Positions 46,731-60,700 of a DNA stretch of 64,000 nucleotides are shown one piece after another. Below the pieces are notes generated by a model, which searched no databases, was not told where the DNA came from, and worked only from the letters and a program-made list of their open reading frames with translations. The stretch comes from Promerops cafer (taxonomy: Eukaryota > Chordata > Aves > Passeriformes > Nectariniidae). The position numbers and the translations under genes are program-made. The stretch lies in assembly GCA_013398275.1 (NCBI GenBank), contig VZSE01008774.1, forward strand, positions 62,001 through 126,000, written 5' to 3'. Position 1 is the stretch's first letter; each line of letters opens with the position of its first letter.

Positions 46731-49700
46731 TAGTTTTTCAAATGAGGCACTGGAATGTGAGCTGGGTGGGCAGGAAGCCAAGAGCAAGTGGCTTAGGGAT
46801 AGGCAGCATCACCCCACAGCTCTCTCCTTGCTCCTTGGCTGTGCTGCAGTGGGGCAGGAGGAAGGATGGCCTGTGGTACATTAAGGTGTTATGTGTGGAA
46901 CACAAGGCTGAAGGGAGTGGAAAATGAGGTCATGGGGGCTGATGTGGTCAATTGAGACTTTTAGCCTGGTACAGCTGGTGGCACCCCAATGACCCCAGTG
47001 ATGCTGCAGAGCAGGAGTGGCACTAGTGGGGTGCTGGGTTGTGAGATGGTGGCCATGAAAGTACCTTGGGGCAGCCGGTGCAGGGAGGGACAGAGGAATC
47101 GGCCCTGGTGGGCACAGCATAGTGGTGGGGAATCCAAGAGCAGCTGGCTGTGAGAAGCAGTGAAACCCAGGAAGTGGGGCATGGCAGAAAGCAGCTGCAG
47201 GAGTGAGCAAGAGACCAAGTTTGTAGTGGGCTCTGCAGTTTGTCCTTTGCTTGATGTGTGCCCAGTTAGCTATTCTGGTGCACCACTAAGGTGGGCTAAC
47301 TTCAGGCAGTGAAAGACTCCCATGTTTCAAACCAGTGTATTCTGGAGCCTTTTTCCTGGGGAGCTCCAGTCTCAGCTCTACAACCTGCCACTTGCATCTT
47401 AGTGTACTTATTTCTAGCTGAAATGTTATGGTCAATGCCTGGAAGTCAGTCAAGTGTCAGTTCATTGCCATCTCAGAAATACAGTATGACAAACTTTGCC
47501 CAAATTCAGCTCTGGCAGGGTTATGAATAACAGCTATGTCCTTGATAAGACAAATTCAAGTCTTTCTGTTCGTGTCGTGTTTCTACCATCTACCCATGTA
47601 GTGGATATCCACCCAGTCTGTGATTCAGTCACCCAGTTCACTGGCTCATGCATCCTTCTGAAGGAAAGAAAACCATTTTGCCTGTCTTTAGCATTTTATT
47701 CTGTCTGGCAAATGGTTTGTAATTTATTGATGAACTGTGAATAAAGTTCTCTCTAGATGTTGGACCAGAGAGGATAAATGTCTCTGGACTGAAAGGACAA
47801 GAACTTTGTAGTGGAGATACAAATGCTTAGTATATGAATTTTGCTGGTGATTTGAGTGGACAAGTCTGGACAGAGAGATTTGGTGTGGGAGAGAAAAGGG
47901 ACACTCAGACACAGTGCTTCATAAAATGTTTTCTACTGTGTTTGTAGAAATATTTGAAAGACCGAGAAAACAAAAGCTAAACAAGCTTTCCTCTTTAAAT
48001 TAATTATGCAGTAGCTGTGGTATAGTGTGCAGCAGAACTGAAGTGTTCCTCATGTGGGTGGCTCACTGTGTGTTGGGTTTGCTGGTGTGACAAGTGCATG
48101 GCTTGGTCTCAATGTTAAATGCAACACAGTGAAGAGACTGGAACTATGAGGGGGGACAGAAGTGACTGAGTTTGCTGGTGAGGTGGTGGGGGAGGAGGTG
48201 TGAGGAGCAAAAAGAGGAGTCTGGTTGGCAGCCTCCTGCAATGGATGGGGCAGGCAGGACAGATGAGCGGTCTGGCACACATGAAGGAAATTGCTGGTGT
48301 GAAGTCACATCAAAGGGGAAAGAAGGGTAGCTGTTCCTGAGAGATGTGCAAGAAGTTGTTGGGCAGCAGCACATGGTGTGTGCTTTGAAGGTGTTGCCAT
48401 GAGGCCATGAATCTTATGTGCAAAGTCACGACATAAGCCTGGAGGTGTGACAGATCTTTAGCAGAGAAAGCTGGTCACCTACTTGCAAGGAGGGAGGAAT
48501 GTGGGGCAGTACCAGGGAGCAGCAGTCTAGAGGGGAGATTAGGCCTGTGGTTTATATTTGAAGAAGGCAGTGGAGGGTTTTGGGTTGAAGAACATTCACT
48601 CTGGAAGATGAGGATAGAACTGCAGAGCATAAACAGCGTGCAGGGCACAGAAGGTTGCCTCTTACCAGGGTTTTGTAGCAAGGATCAAACTGTAGCTGTG
48701 TATTGTGGGACTTACAGAGATGCAATAGGTTGGTCAGCCATCCACATGAAGAAAGGGTGGGGATATTCATGCTGGATGCAGTGGCAATAGTGATGAGGAG
48801 AGAAAAAACAGAAGGAGAGCTTTGGGATGCAAGAAGAGTTGGGTAACTCTAGAAAGGAGACATTCTGTAGCCATTCCCGGTAGTCCTTTGGCTGCACTCC
48901 AGGTTTGGGTCAGTAATGTTTGAATGCCCTTCTCTCTGGGCAAGCAAAGGTAATCAGTTCTAACACAGACTCACATCCTGCTGTGTAGGATGTTTTAGCT
49001 GTGGGATCAGGGTAACTGTGAGAACAGGTACTGATCTCTTCTTCACTCCTTGCAGAGTGTTTTAAAGGCTGAGCTCAGAAACAGAAGTAGACCATGTGTA
49101 TCAGAAGCTTTTCAAGGTGGTGATCTGTTTTGTGGACATACACAATTATAAAGGTGTGCCACGGCATTTTTGGAATGCGGCCATTGGCTTGGTGATGACT
49201 CGCCAGTGTTCAACTGCCCTCCCCACAGTCACCAATAATCTCCCTTTTCATCAGATCCGTGGGCTGCTGCTTCACTTCCCTGATTTTTGTTCCCTCCAGC
49301 ATGACTCAGGGAGCAGCAAGAGCAGGGCTGCACCTCCGCGCAGGACAAGCAAGTAGCTGAAGGTGATGGCAGTCACCAGCAATGCCCTCACCCATAGGGT
49401 ACTGTCCCACCACACCTGAGGAGTGTAGGCAGAACTAGATGCCAATAGCAGTGGTCCATCAATAGTCCCAAAGAAGATGAGGTGGTGAATCTGGTCCAGG
49501 TCCGCCAAGCGAGTCCAGTGGTAGGAGATGGTGCCAGAGACAGGACTGGAGACAAGCTGCCTGCAGTGGAGGTCTAAGGTTTGTCCCAGAGATAGAACTG
49601 AGGACAAGTTCACCTATAGCATAGCTCAGACAAGGCAGGACCTGGACCTCAGCTGAAATGGAGCTCCTAGACCATGGACAGAGGGGCATAGGTAGGGGTC

Positions 49701-51733
49701 CAAGGTGAGGCTGTTTGGAGTGCTTCAAGCCTTTTAGTGTATTCAGCTAGAAATTCTTCCTTCCTCCGTGTGCTCTCCCCATGAGCTTTTGGGAGGGTCC
49801 ACTTGACTCTTTTGCCTCCTCCCCCACAGTTTCTCTCTTGTCGTTTCCTGTGGAGACTCTTTCCTCACTCTTGTCTCTGATGGCCCTCACAGTTTCCTAC
49901 AGTGCTCTGGGGTGGCTCTGTCCTCTTTCATGTCCTTCACTGCTGCCTTTGTGGAAATGGTTCCTACTGCTCCTCTTCCACTTCTCTGTTCTCTCTTACC
50001 TTCTCTGTCTTTGCAGAATTTCACACAAGGAGAAAAATTAAATGAATTACCTCTTTCTCCTTGTCTACCTCTCAAGCCTGTCTGCCTGTATCATTAGTGA
50101 TCATATTAACCTCACAATCTCCTTGTTAAATTTCCTTCTTTCTTCCTGATTGCTCATTATCCAGGCTATTTATGAATCAATGCAGGCCTTCTGTTGATGT
50201 TGTACTGAGTATATCAGCTCTTCTCCATCATTTCTGTTAAAAGCCTTTGTAGAGATGCTGATCATCCCTCACCTTGTCTGTTGGCTTTCCCTTTCTTGCT
50301 GCGCTGCCCATCCTGTTCCAAGCTCAGCTGCTTAAAATCTACCTGCTGCTTGAACCAGATCGCTCCCAAATTTACTGTCTGATGACTTAGAAACTGCACA
50401 GTGTCATTTTCAAGCTTTTGCTTCCTTCTGCTGCCACTTTCTCTCACTCCAGTCTTTCCCGCTTTCCCCAGCTCTTCTTGGTAAAGGGCAGGTTCAGTTC
50501 TACATTTTGCATAGCACAGAGCACAATCAATACGGGCTTGCTGAGTTGTCAGGATTGATTTTTATGTACCTTAAAGGCCCCTTCACCCTGTTCAGACTGA
50601 GTCTGTCATTGATACTGCAAGATATCTTAGAATGGTAGGGATGGTCTTAATGTAAAAGGGAGCTGGATGATAATGTTCTCCAAGTTGTTGTAGTGTAGAG
50701 GTGGAGAAATTACTTTAGTATCTTTTCAGAGGCAGTCCTGGGTTGGGAAGATACAGGGTCTTCATCTCCATCTCATTTCAGTGTTTCTGTACTTGCTGCC
50801 TTTGTCCCCAAGTTCCTATTCCTCAAATGCTGAGCATTATTTGTGGTCACAGCTGGTTGATGTGAAATTTGCTGTCATCAGCAACTCAGTTTTGCCACAA
50901 AGTGCCATCCTTTCTCCCCTCCCTTATTCTTTTCTTGTGTGACAGACCTGTGTACCTTGGAGAAAGGTCACTGGGGAGCCATTCCAAAATTTGCTTCCAA
51001 ACTGCAGAGCATGAAGTGCAGATAGCTCTTGAGCCTTCATAAGGTGCTGCCCACCCCAGTTTAAAGCACCGCAGGATAGGGCTCTGTTCCCTCTCCAAAG
51101 AAGTGATCCCCAGTCTAAGCTGCTCTTGCCTGCTGATTTTCACCATAAAATCCGCATTGCATGGACTCAGTGCTGTCCTTTTATGTGGACCATGGCAAGC
51201 AATTTCATCTCCTTCCTTTGCATCTCCCTTTGTGTTGTACCTCCATAAACCTTATGTAGATAAGGTATGTTTCATATGCTGTGCAGTAAACCAGTTTAAA
51301 TCTGTCCCAAATAAGTAGTGGTCAGAATTGTTTATCATGGGAGGGTCTCAGCACAAATTCCTGAAGTGACTGCCAGTGCAGGCAAAGATGGTGTTTGGTT
51401 TCTTCCCTTTCCTAGAAGACAGTCATGATAGCACTTGGTTCCCATTGCTTTATTTACTGGCAGCCTAAGCAGAGAGCTCAAATTGAAGTAATTCCTGTTT
51501 GCCCATGTATCCTGTCAGTGGCATGTGAGAAAAAGCAGATACTTGGTAGTGAGCTGCTTGCCGTGCTGTATCTGCAGTGTGGATAAATCATGGGCTTCGC
51601 TGTTCAGGGCATCTGGTCTGGAACATTTTGTTAGTAGTAAATTCAGGCACAGACAAAATACTGTGCTGTTTAATTGCCAGCAAGACCTAAAATGACTCAT
51701 TTTGTGTTGTTTCTTTTTCTTCTTCCTCCACAG
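46731..51733 (+). other. Probable first intron of ZC3H7B
   Basis: About 5 kb with no recognisable coding exon or catalogued repeat. Overlapping open frames on both strands are short and lack domains. Confidence 0.45.
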
Positions 51734-51794
51734 CAACTATAATGGAGAGGCAGAAGAGAAAACAAGAAATAGAGAAAGGACTTCAGTTCATTCA
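51734..51794 (+). CDS. ZC3H7B: ZC3H7B first coding exon
   Basis: After the acceptor TCCACAG come 8 bases of 5' UTR, then ATG at 51742. 17 codons plus two bases (MERQKRKQEI...QFI), donor GTAAGT. Confidence 0.96.
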
Positions 51795-54700
51795 GTAAGT
51801 GGACAACCTCAGTGTTCCCTGTGGATTTGGAGGCGGTCGTCTTTCTGCCGAGGATTGCAGGAACTGAGTTTTTCCTATTCACTGCTTTGGGTTTGCTGCA
51901 TGGGAAAGAGATACTCTCCTGAGGATTTTGGCTGTAATTTTTTTAGGGTGTTTCTTGTCCTGTTATCTCCCTAAACTTAAAATTCTGTCATTTTAATTTC
52001 CTTTGGTTTTGCCCTCCACTGCAGTTCCAGGATGATCTTTACAGTCAGCATAATGCTAATAGTACTTGGACCTTCTACATCATCTTCAGCATGAAGATCT
52101 CAAAGTGCTCTCTCAACAAGGTTATCCCACCTTTGTTAGGAAGGGAGGTAGTGTTTCAGTTCTGTAGGTGTGGAAGCAAGGTACATAACTTGTTAGGCAC
52201 CCCATATGGTGCCTATAGGAAAAGTAGATGACCTGGGTTCTTTTACAGTTGCTGACCTGGTAGATTTCTCAAATCACTCTTCTATGAATATCATGTGGCC
52301 TTGTAGAGCTTGAAGTGGTTGCTTATGTAGTAGTTACAAATCCTAGTACTTCCTTATAAGATACAGTAGTATTTCTCCCTCCAGCAGAGGCCTCAAACTC
52401 AGGTCCAGGTTCCATGGTGAGTAAGGAAGTAGTAAGATTGTAATCAGATTGGTTTGGGGTTTTTTAAAGTCTGCTTTGAGTCCTGCAATTATTATGCCTG
52501 AAATCTATGCCTCTACAGTAGGAACCCCCCCCCAGATCTTCCATGTTACATATTTGTATCCTGTAATATGGCCATGATATTTTCATCCCAGTCTGAGACT
52601 AAATAGGGCTGATAACCCAGTTTTGGAGAGGTAATTGTGAGATTTATATTGGTAGCACTTATAAAAATGTGCAAGATTCTGGGGAAGAAAATAATTTAGA
52701 AATATGAAGGGTGGTTCATGCCTCTGGGGCAGTTCTTGCATTCTGAACCAGGAGCAGTGCCATATGTTGGTTTGTTTTGATGCGAAAGAGGGAGTCCCAA
52801 TTTGTAAGCAGCGTGAATGTTTCTTACAAAGCCATGACATTTCCTGTAGTTAGTTTTAAGGAGTGATTAGATGAAATCTAAAGAACGTTTATTCTATAAC
52901 CAGTAAGATCATGTATGCACTGTAGGTGAGAAAAGCTATGAACGGTGCTGAGGATTCCTCTAGAGCCTATTGATTTGTCCTAGAAGAGAAAAAATAAATA
53001 TATGTGGACCAAGCTTGGATGAATTGGGTGGTTCAATTTGAAGAACAGAACCTTTCTCTTAAGTCGCAGTGTTGTTGTGGGGTAGGTGTTATCCTCACAA
53101 GCACTGCCAGTGCTTGTGGCTCAGCCTTGGCCAAGAAAGTTGGAGTTAAATGGTCTCCTGAACCTGCCTTGTTTTCTCCTTTCCTTTTGTGGGGCAGGCC
53201 TAAAGGCGTGTGGCTAAGTTAAGGCAGAGAAAAGTGATTTCATTTATCTCTGTATGTCTCTGGTCTCACAAAGGATTTGAGGAGGTCTTGGAGTGCCACT
53301 CTGGTGCCTCTCATTAGAGCCAGATGCACATAAAATACCCTTCTGTTCTTCATGGCAGTCTCTCATGGGACTTTATTAAAGATGGGTTTTTTAGGTGACT
53401 GTCAGAAGGCACATTACAGAGGATTGTGTATGCACAGAAAATAAATGAGAATAAGACTCCTCTAGTCTCAAGTCCCTCTTAGACGTGACCATCATTTGAC
53501 ATCACTGTGACCGTCACCGAGCATAATGCTCCCTAACCGTGTTCTCTTTGCCTCAGCTGCCTTTGCAGTGATAAAATGTTCAGTAATTTACTGAGATCAC
53601 CAGCACAGGACCAGAAAAATGATCTCTTCATCAGACAAAAGCCCTTATTTGCATGGATGCCTGTTTCATGAGTATTTTCTCTTCTTTTTCTTCAGGTCTA
53701 CATTACCCCTAAGCCAAGAAGATTATGAGGTAATGGAGATTTTGTTTGTTGAAGCTGGGAGCCCTCTGGTTAGCAAGATTTGTTCTGTTGCACAGCCATT
53801 AGTTTACATGCCAGAAGTGAAGAATGTGGGATGGTCTGTCACAATTTGCCTGTGACTTAAAGTTTTAAGGTTCTGATGATGACAACTTTCAGGGAAAGGA
53901 GAAGACACTTAAGTATTCAAGAAGAATGGGGATTTGACTGGATTATTCTCCTCTACCAAAAAACCTAATGGTTTATAGGAGATTAGGGATGCAGGAGTAT
54001 CTTAGTGGGCAAGCAGTTTGCTAAAAGATATGGAAAAGAATGGGAAATTGGGACGTCTTTCCTGTCTCTGAATATCCACTTGAGTCTATTTGTTCTCTCC
54101 CTCCTGCCCAGGCCTTTTTGCAGAAGCTGGTGAGAAACTTGTTTGCAGAGGGCAATGATTTGTTCCGAGAGAAGGATTTCAAGCTTTCCCTGGTACAGTA
54201 CGTAGAAGGGCTGAACGTGGCAGATTATGCAGCCTCCGATGAGGTGACCATCCCAAAGGAACTCCTCTGCAAGCTCCATGTCAACCGAGCTGCCTGCTAC
54301 TTTGCCATGGTGAGTGCTTTCCCAAGTCATCCCCAGGAGCCAGGGTTGCAGTGCTGTGCAGTTGGAAAAGATGTCATGAAGCATTTCAGCTGTTTTTGTC
54401 CACTCCCTGTTCAAACTGGAGGAGACAACAACACACAGAAAAGTCTGCAATCTCCTCACAATTGCACTGTGTCTTGCAGGACCAGAGGAAGGATATGAGG
54501 AGAGGGGGCCAGGCCTAAGGTACTAACAATGCAGGTCTGCTCTTCAGTGGTGAGGAGTCAGTACCATCCAGTCTCTTCCAGTGTTGAGCAAGTATTTTTC
54601 TGTAATACTGTTTATTGCTCTTGCCTCCTCCTTTGAGACACTGCAAGACAGTAGGAAGGCTTTGGGTCTTGAAGGAACTTGCAGCATACACATGGAAAAG

Positions 54701-57700
54701 GATTCTGAAATACCCAGGCTCTAAAAGGCTGCATGCTTCCATTTTACTAAGGCAATGTAACAGCTTTCCTTTATGGCACAACCCCAGAGCAGGCCCATCC
54801 TGTTTGTAAGGACACTGAGTCCCCTGAAAATTAGCAAGCAGTCACATAATTAAAGACTTCCAAGTGTAACATGCTCAGGGTAGAGGGGGAGACAAGATAA
54901 GGTTGCTCAAGCAGCCTTAGTTCTGTCATTCCTTGACTTTGAAGTGTTTTTAGTTTTGCAAGATTTAACAGTATGTTCTGTTAATGTAGGTGTGTTTGCA
55001 CGCTGGTCTGTGCATGAGGTAGCATATGTACTTCCACCTGCCACTTGTGTTCCTGTTTTCTGCTGAGAGATAGAACACTTGCATTCACAGAGAAGCACAA
55101 GTTAGTCTGCTGTGCCTCAGCTGACTCCAGGGGGTCTGTTCCATGCAGGGGTTGTATGAGAAGGCGCTGGAGGACAGTGAGAAGGCTCTGAGTCTCGACA
55201 AGGAGAACATCCGAGCGCTATTCCGGAAAGCCCGTTCCTTGAATGAGCTTGGAAGACACAAAGAAGCGTATGAGTGCAACAGCCGATGCTTGCTGTCCCT
55301 CCCACATGTAAGTTTTTGACATACAACTCATCTTGGTTTTTGTGGCTCACAGCCTTCCTCTCCTCAACATGCTTAGTGTGAGTCCAGAGGATAGTGGAAG
55401 GGAGATCTTGGCTGTTCCCAAGAACATGCTTTTGTCCGGAAATTCTGTCTCTTTGACTCAAAGTAGTTTTTCCTCACATGTTTCTTCAGGCCAAGTCACC
55501 TCTTACAGATAGTGCCAGCCAGGGACACCAGTTAGTGACAGCAGGTTCATGGTCTGTTTGTGAAGAGCAAACCCCTACTCTAACAAAAGGCGAACTAAAG
55601 CCATGAGAATGTTTTAATTGGCTGCTTTTGTATCTCTAATGGAAGTGACTGGGAGAATGGGATAAGTGGGAACTGGAATTCTGAAAGGAAAACATGTATG
55701 GTTTTCCTGTGTTGAATACAGATGTCTCACATTTCACTTACTGATTGCTAAGGCAAAGTGATCAAGCTTTTTATTTCTTGAGGAACACGCAAAGGTGTCC
55801 TTGACATCACATGGCATAGTTATTTTTGTGTTCAGGGGTGTGTAAATTTTTGCATGTGGAGAGGACTATCTGCATATGCTAGGAAGTAAATATTTTCCTG
55901 ATAGTGCTTTTGAGCATCCTCTTAGGCCAGATATTGATTAGGAAAGCAAACTGTGATTACATGGAGTCAAGTGAACACTGTGCTGATGTTGGTTCTGATC
56001 CATCACAGTAACGTTATTACAAGAAAAATGCATCCACCTCAGCAGGAGAAGTTAACTTTCCTTTTTTATTAGTGTTATAGAAGCAGTCTTTGAAAGCCTT
56101 GTTAGCAGTTAGTTATTCCTTTTGTATAGCTTGTAAATTCTAGCTTCTTTGACTTGGCAGAACAGGGTGACCAAAACATATTAGAGATATCATGTTTGGG
56201 GAGTCCCAAGGAACTGTTTTATAAACAAACCCTTTGATTAACAAAACCATCTGATGTAGGTGTTTTTGTAAAGCTACATGTGACTATATTTTACAGTGCA
56301 ATTTAGCCACTTAATTTACATTATATTTTAACTATATAGTTATGTTTACATAGCTCCCATTATTATCATTACTTTATCAAACTTCTCTGTGCCAGGAAAG
56401 TTCAGCCTAAAAAACTCCATATTGAGTGATCTGCGTTTCCCATTCTAATCAGTTCAGCCTTGTAAATTAACATACCCCATTGTCTTATTACCTGCTTAGC
56501 AGAAATCATAAGCCTTCTCTGCATCAAAGGCAAGTCACGCAATCCATCATTTCACTCTTGTTTCCATTACCCTCTGGAGCACATGAGTACTTCCATCTTT
56601 GCATTACTGTAATTGCTGAGAACTTTGTTGTGGTCAAAACAGAGCCTGTCTTAAAATTTCTGATTATAAAGGATCTGCCACTCATTTGGCTCACTGTCTA
56701 TCAGAGTTAACTTATTTCTGGGTGTAGATACTCAGTGCTGCTAGTTTGCAGAAGTTCTCAGTATGGTGAAGTTAATACTTCTCTGTGGTACACTTGTGTT
56801 TGGTATGGCATGGGGTGTTTTAGAAGAGGAAATGGACAAGCTAGATTTTGTTTTCACTGAGTTCAGTGAAGATGGTGGCAAGACTTACGTTGAGGGTGTG
56901 GGGGAGTGAGTACCTTCAAAAAATGTCACTCAAGATGGAAGAGAAAAGTTACTGATATGGTGGGCTGGAAGAACCAGAGGCTTCTCAGCTGTTGAAAGGG
57001 AAAAGACTCAACCTGCAGGGAGAAGGAGATTGGAAAGACCAGCATGGCAAGTAGAGAGAAGAGAGCAAGCTTCAGGGTTGGAGATGAGGGGGGAAATGTT
57101 GGAACATTAAGGAGGGCTATCACAACAGGTTGGGCAGATACTTTTTTCCTTCTTTGAAAAAACTGTTAAAGTACTCTTGATATTTTTGCAAACAAGGCGA
57201 GAGAGGAAAACAGAAGGAAACACTTGCTGGTGATATGTAAGTGTAGAAGACTGTGGCAGGTTGTTAGTCTGGGCAGAAAGCCCATGGTGGTGTGTGAGTG
57301 GGCATGGACACTGGGCAGGGAGGATGGTAAAATGCCATGTAAAATTTCACACAACGGGGAAAGCTGAAGGATCAGCTTGACTAAGCTGAGGCAGTTTGGC
57401 TGGAGCTGGAGACAGTCAAAATGCCTTCTAGCTAGTAGGTTGAAAGCTGAGACTTGGTTTCAGCTTTAAAAACAAACAGGCAAAACAGGCTAGTGGGTAC
57501 TGTCTGCATATCAAAGCTGATTATTAACTTTGCAGCTGGCAGAGAGGGAAGACATGCAGGCTCCTTCCCAGGCATGGAGACCTTGCGGAAGCTGTATCAG
57601 CAGCCAGCCTTGGCAGCTCCTTCAGCAAACTTGCCAGCAGGACTCCTGAACCCTGTTTTCGCAGAGTGGGTGCTTTGTTGGAAGCAGATATTTGATTCTG

Positions 57701-60700
57701 GTTTTCTGCAGCATTGAATAAGTGTAGGGCAAAACTCGTGGTGCAACTGCAGCATCTTGGCAGGACCGAATGACAAGAATGCTGAAGTCTGCCTGGACTC
57801 TCCTGGGGCTGTTCTGGAAATTATCTACCTGCTGCTGTCTGAAGTTAAGGCTTCTTGGTGCAGCCCAATGTGCATAACTGCATTCGTCTTTATTTCATTC
57901 TGTGTGCCACAAAGGCAGAACTGAAAGTGTCCCATCAATGGTTTTGTCCCCAGGATGAAAGTGTCACACAGCTGGGACAGGAGCTTGCCCAGAAGCTGGG
58001 ACTGAGGGTTCGAAAAGCATACAAAAGACCTCAGGTATGACTTCTTTCTTAGAGGCTGTCCTTTGCTTGTAAAAATTTACTTTTGCAGAAGTGGTAGGTG
58101 CTGCTCTGCAGTTACAGATGTGTACACAACCCTGCAAACTCCAGCAGGCTGCTGGCAACCCTCCTTGTCCTGACCCTCTGACTCACTTTGCCTTGATCCA
58201 TTTCTAACCCCGTTGCTGCTCTGTGTCTAGAGCCAGGATGTTTTCTTAGTCCCCAGCTGGTGCTGCAGGAGAAACTTCCGATGCACTAGATGCCTACTGT
58301 GTTTTTTGCAGGAGAGGAACATGTGGCCTGATCCCAAAGCAGGTTTTGCATCACAATCCTCTCCCTGTTACGTGATGAGAAGGATGGGATCCTCTGCTGC
58401 ATTGGAGGCATGGCTGGTTTTGTACTGCAGTGGATCATGAAGGGTTCCTGCCCCATTTCTAGGCGTGCACTTCTTTGTGATGAGGGAAAGGCTTGGCTTT
58501 GGGAGAGCAACGAGTGCACACCTGGTCAGAAGCCACCTGACACCAGTGGCTGGATCCCTAACTTGGCTCTATAAGGAAGTGCTGTAGGTTTTTAAATGTG
58601 TACCCTGGGATGGAGCTAGAGGGCGTTAGGCCACTGCTAGCCATAAAGCTGCTCTCCCATAAAGCTGCCTTGGTCACAGATTTTGTTCTCAGGAGCGAGA
58701 ACATGAGCTAGTAGTGGAGGCTGGCATTTGCGTTTGCATCCTGGGCCCCAAGCACAAGAGTGTGTTAAACAGCATGTTGCATCTACAGAGGGGCACCTCT
58801 GTAGCATGAGGTGGAGTGATTGGTGGGCATCCGGTTTGCAGAGAGCTTTTAGGGTAAATCTGGCTGTAACATGTTAATCCTCTCCCCAACAAACCTCATG
58901 TGTGATTTGCCTACCCTAAGAAAACTCCTTGATCTTGTAGCAGCTTTCCACACTCCCAAATGATTCTGTCTCGAAGAAAGGGAAGCTTATGTGGAAATAC
59001 TTTTTGTAGCTGTTCACTGTGTTGGCCTTGCCACCTGTTTTGCTGCTGTCATGTTACTCAGCTGAGGTGGGCTTAAACCACCTGCATGTTAGAAATATAC
59101 AAATTAAACACTCCAGAATGCTTTTTATTATTTGAAATTCTGTGATTGGTATTTTGTTAACACTTTGCGATCTCTTGTGTTGAGTTCCAGCTTTCACTCC
59201 AGTGTGGTAATGCCTTCCCTAAGTAGTAATTTCTTAACAAAAAGCAAACCCATCTGTTTCTCAAGGAAGTTTTTTGCCTCCTGGTTGTGGGTTGGATGTT
59301 CTGAGGTGTACAGAGCAATTAAATGTCCCTTTTCATTGTTGACAAACATGTACTCTTGTGTCACAGCGGGGTACCCTTTTGGAGTGGCTTTTATTTTTGG
59401 GCAGTGCTTGGAAGGAAACCATATTGTAACCCAGATTTACCTAGTTTATGAGCATTCATGGGCTGAATTCTGCTCTAAGACCTCTCTCTTCCTTGCAGCA
59501 GGAATTGGAAACATTCTCACTAGTCAGTAATGGCACGTCAATCAATTCATCAAACCAGGTAGAGTTTGCATCCTGTGGTTGTTGCTGTTTATGGATTGTG
59601 CTACTAGAACGCTTTAAAGTTTTATTGAAATGCAAATTTATAACTGTCTTTTAGGTTTGAACTGTTTTAATTAGTTTTCTGCTTTTAAGGGATATTGCCA
59701 AGAAATTAATTTATTTGAAAATATTTCTACTGACATCATTTTTTATGTCAGTAATTAGATCACCAAAGATGGTTATTTTTCTTAGTTATTGTGAATGTTT
59801 GCTTTCTCTTGTATTTTAAATAAATTTTTTGTTTTCAAGTTTTGCATATATAACAACAATGCTAAGTAAAATTCAGAAAGTGCAACTGCTGAAGACACAT
59901 ATATAAAATTAAATCCTGTGGTGTACTGAGAAAGGTACATACACAGTTTATGTATTGCTTATATTGTCCTGGGAGATCCAGCTGGGCAGGGCAGTGTACA
60001 AATACTAAGGTAAAATATAAGAAATTGCTGGTTTCCTGTTCTACCACTGGGCAAAAAAACATCCTGAAAAACAAGCACTTGCTGTTTTTACAGGCTGTTT
60101 GATACTTCACAATGCTCCTTAAAGCAAATAAACAATAAAACTATAAGCATTGTAATTTTGTACAACAAACTACTAAAGAACTAGTTTATCTCTCGCTGTT
60201 CAGTGATTTGGCTTCACATCTTTCTAGGAAGGCCAGTCAGCTTTCTTTAGTAGTTACACCTAGTTTTTAATTTCAAAATCTTTTCGTTTTATAAGAATTG
60301 AAAATAGTGCAAAACCCACTGTAGGAGATGCAATATTACAAGACAAATACTTTACTTGTGCCTTTTTAAGCTTAAGCTAAAGGCACATGTACTTACCTCT
60401 ATTTATGTTTCTCTAAAATATGGACTCAATTTATTCCTTGCCTTGAGCTCCAAGTCAGCAGTTGTCTTGGCAGAAACATTTTCCTGTTTTGAATTTGTTG
60501 TAGAAGTTTGTGGTTGTTAGATTGCAAAATATGTGAACTAAGAAAAGGAACGTTGTGTAAGATCAGGATAATCAGATCTCCCGTGCAGTGGGCTGACCAA
60601 TTGGTGTGTCCTGGGACTTGGGACACAGTGTTCTCATCCACACATGAAATACCCTATTCTACGTTTGGAGCTGCTCACATGGTTGGATATTGTGCAGATA

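Noticed and set aside
46278..46927. 169- and 179-codon open frames near 46.5 kb
   Set aside because: They overlap each other on opposite strands over a CpG-rich block and resemble no protein. More likely promoter and untranslated first exon of ZC3H7B.
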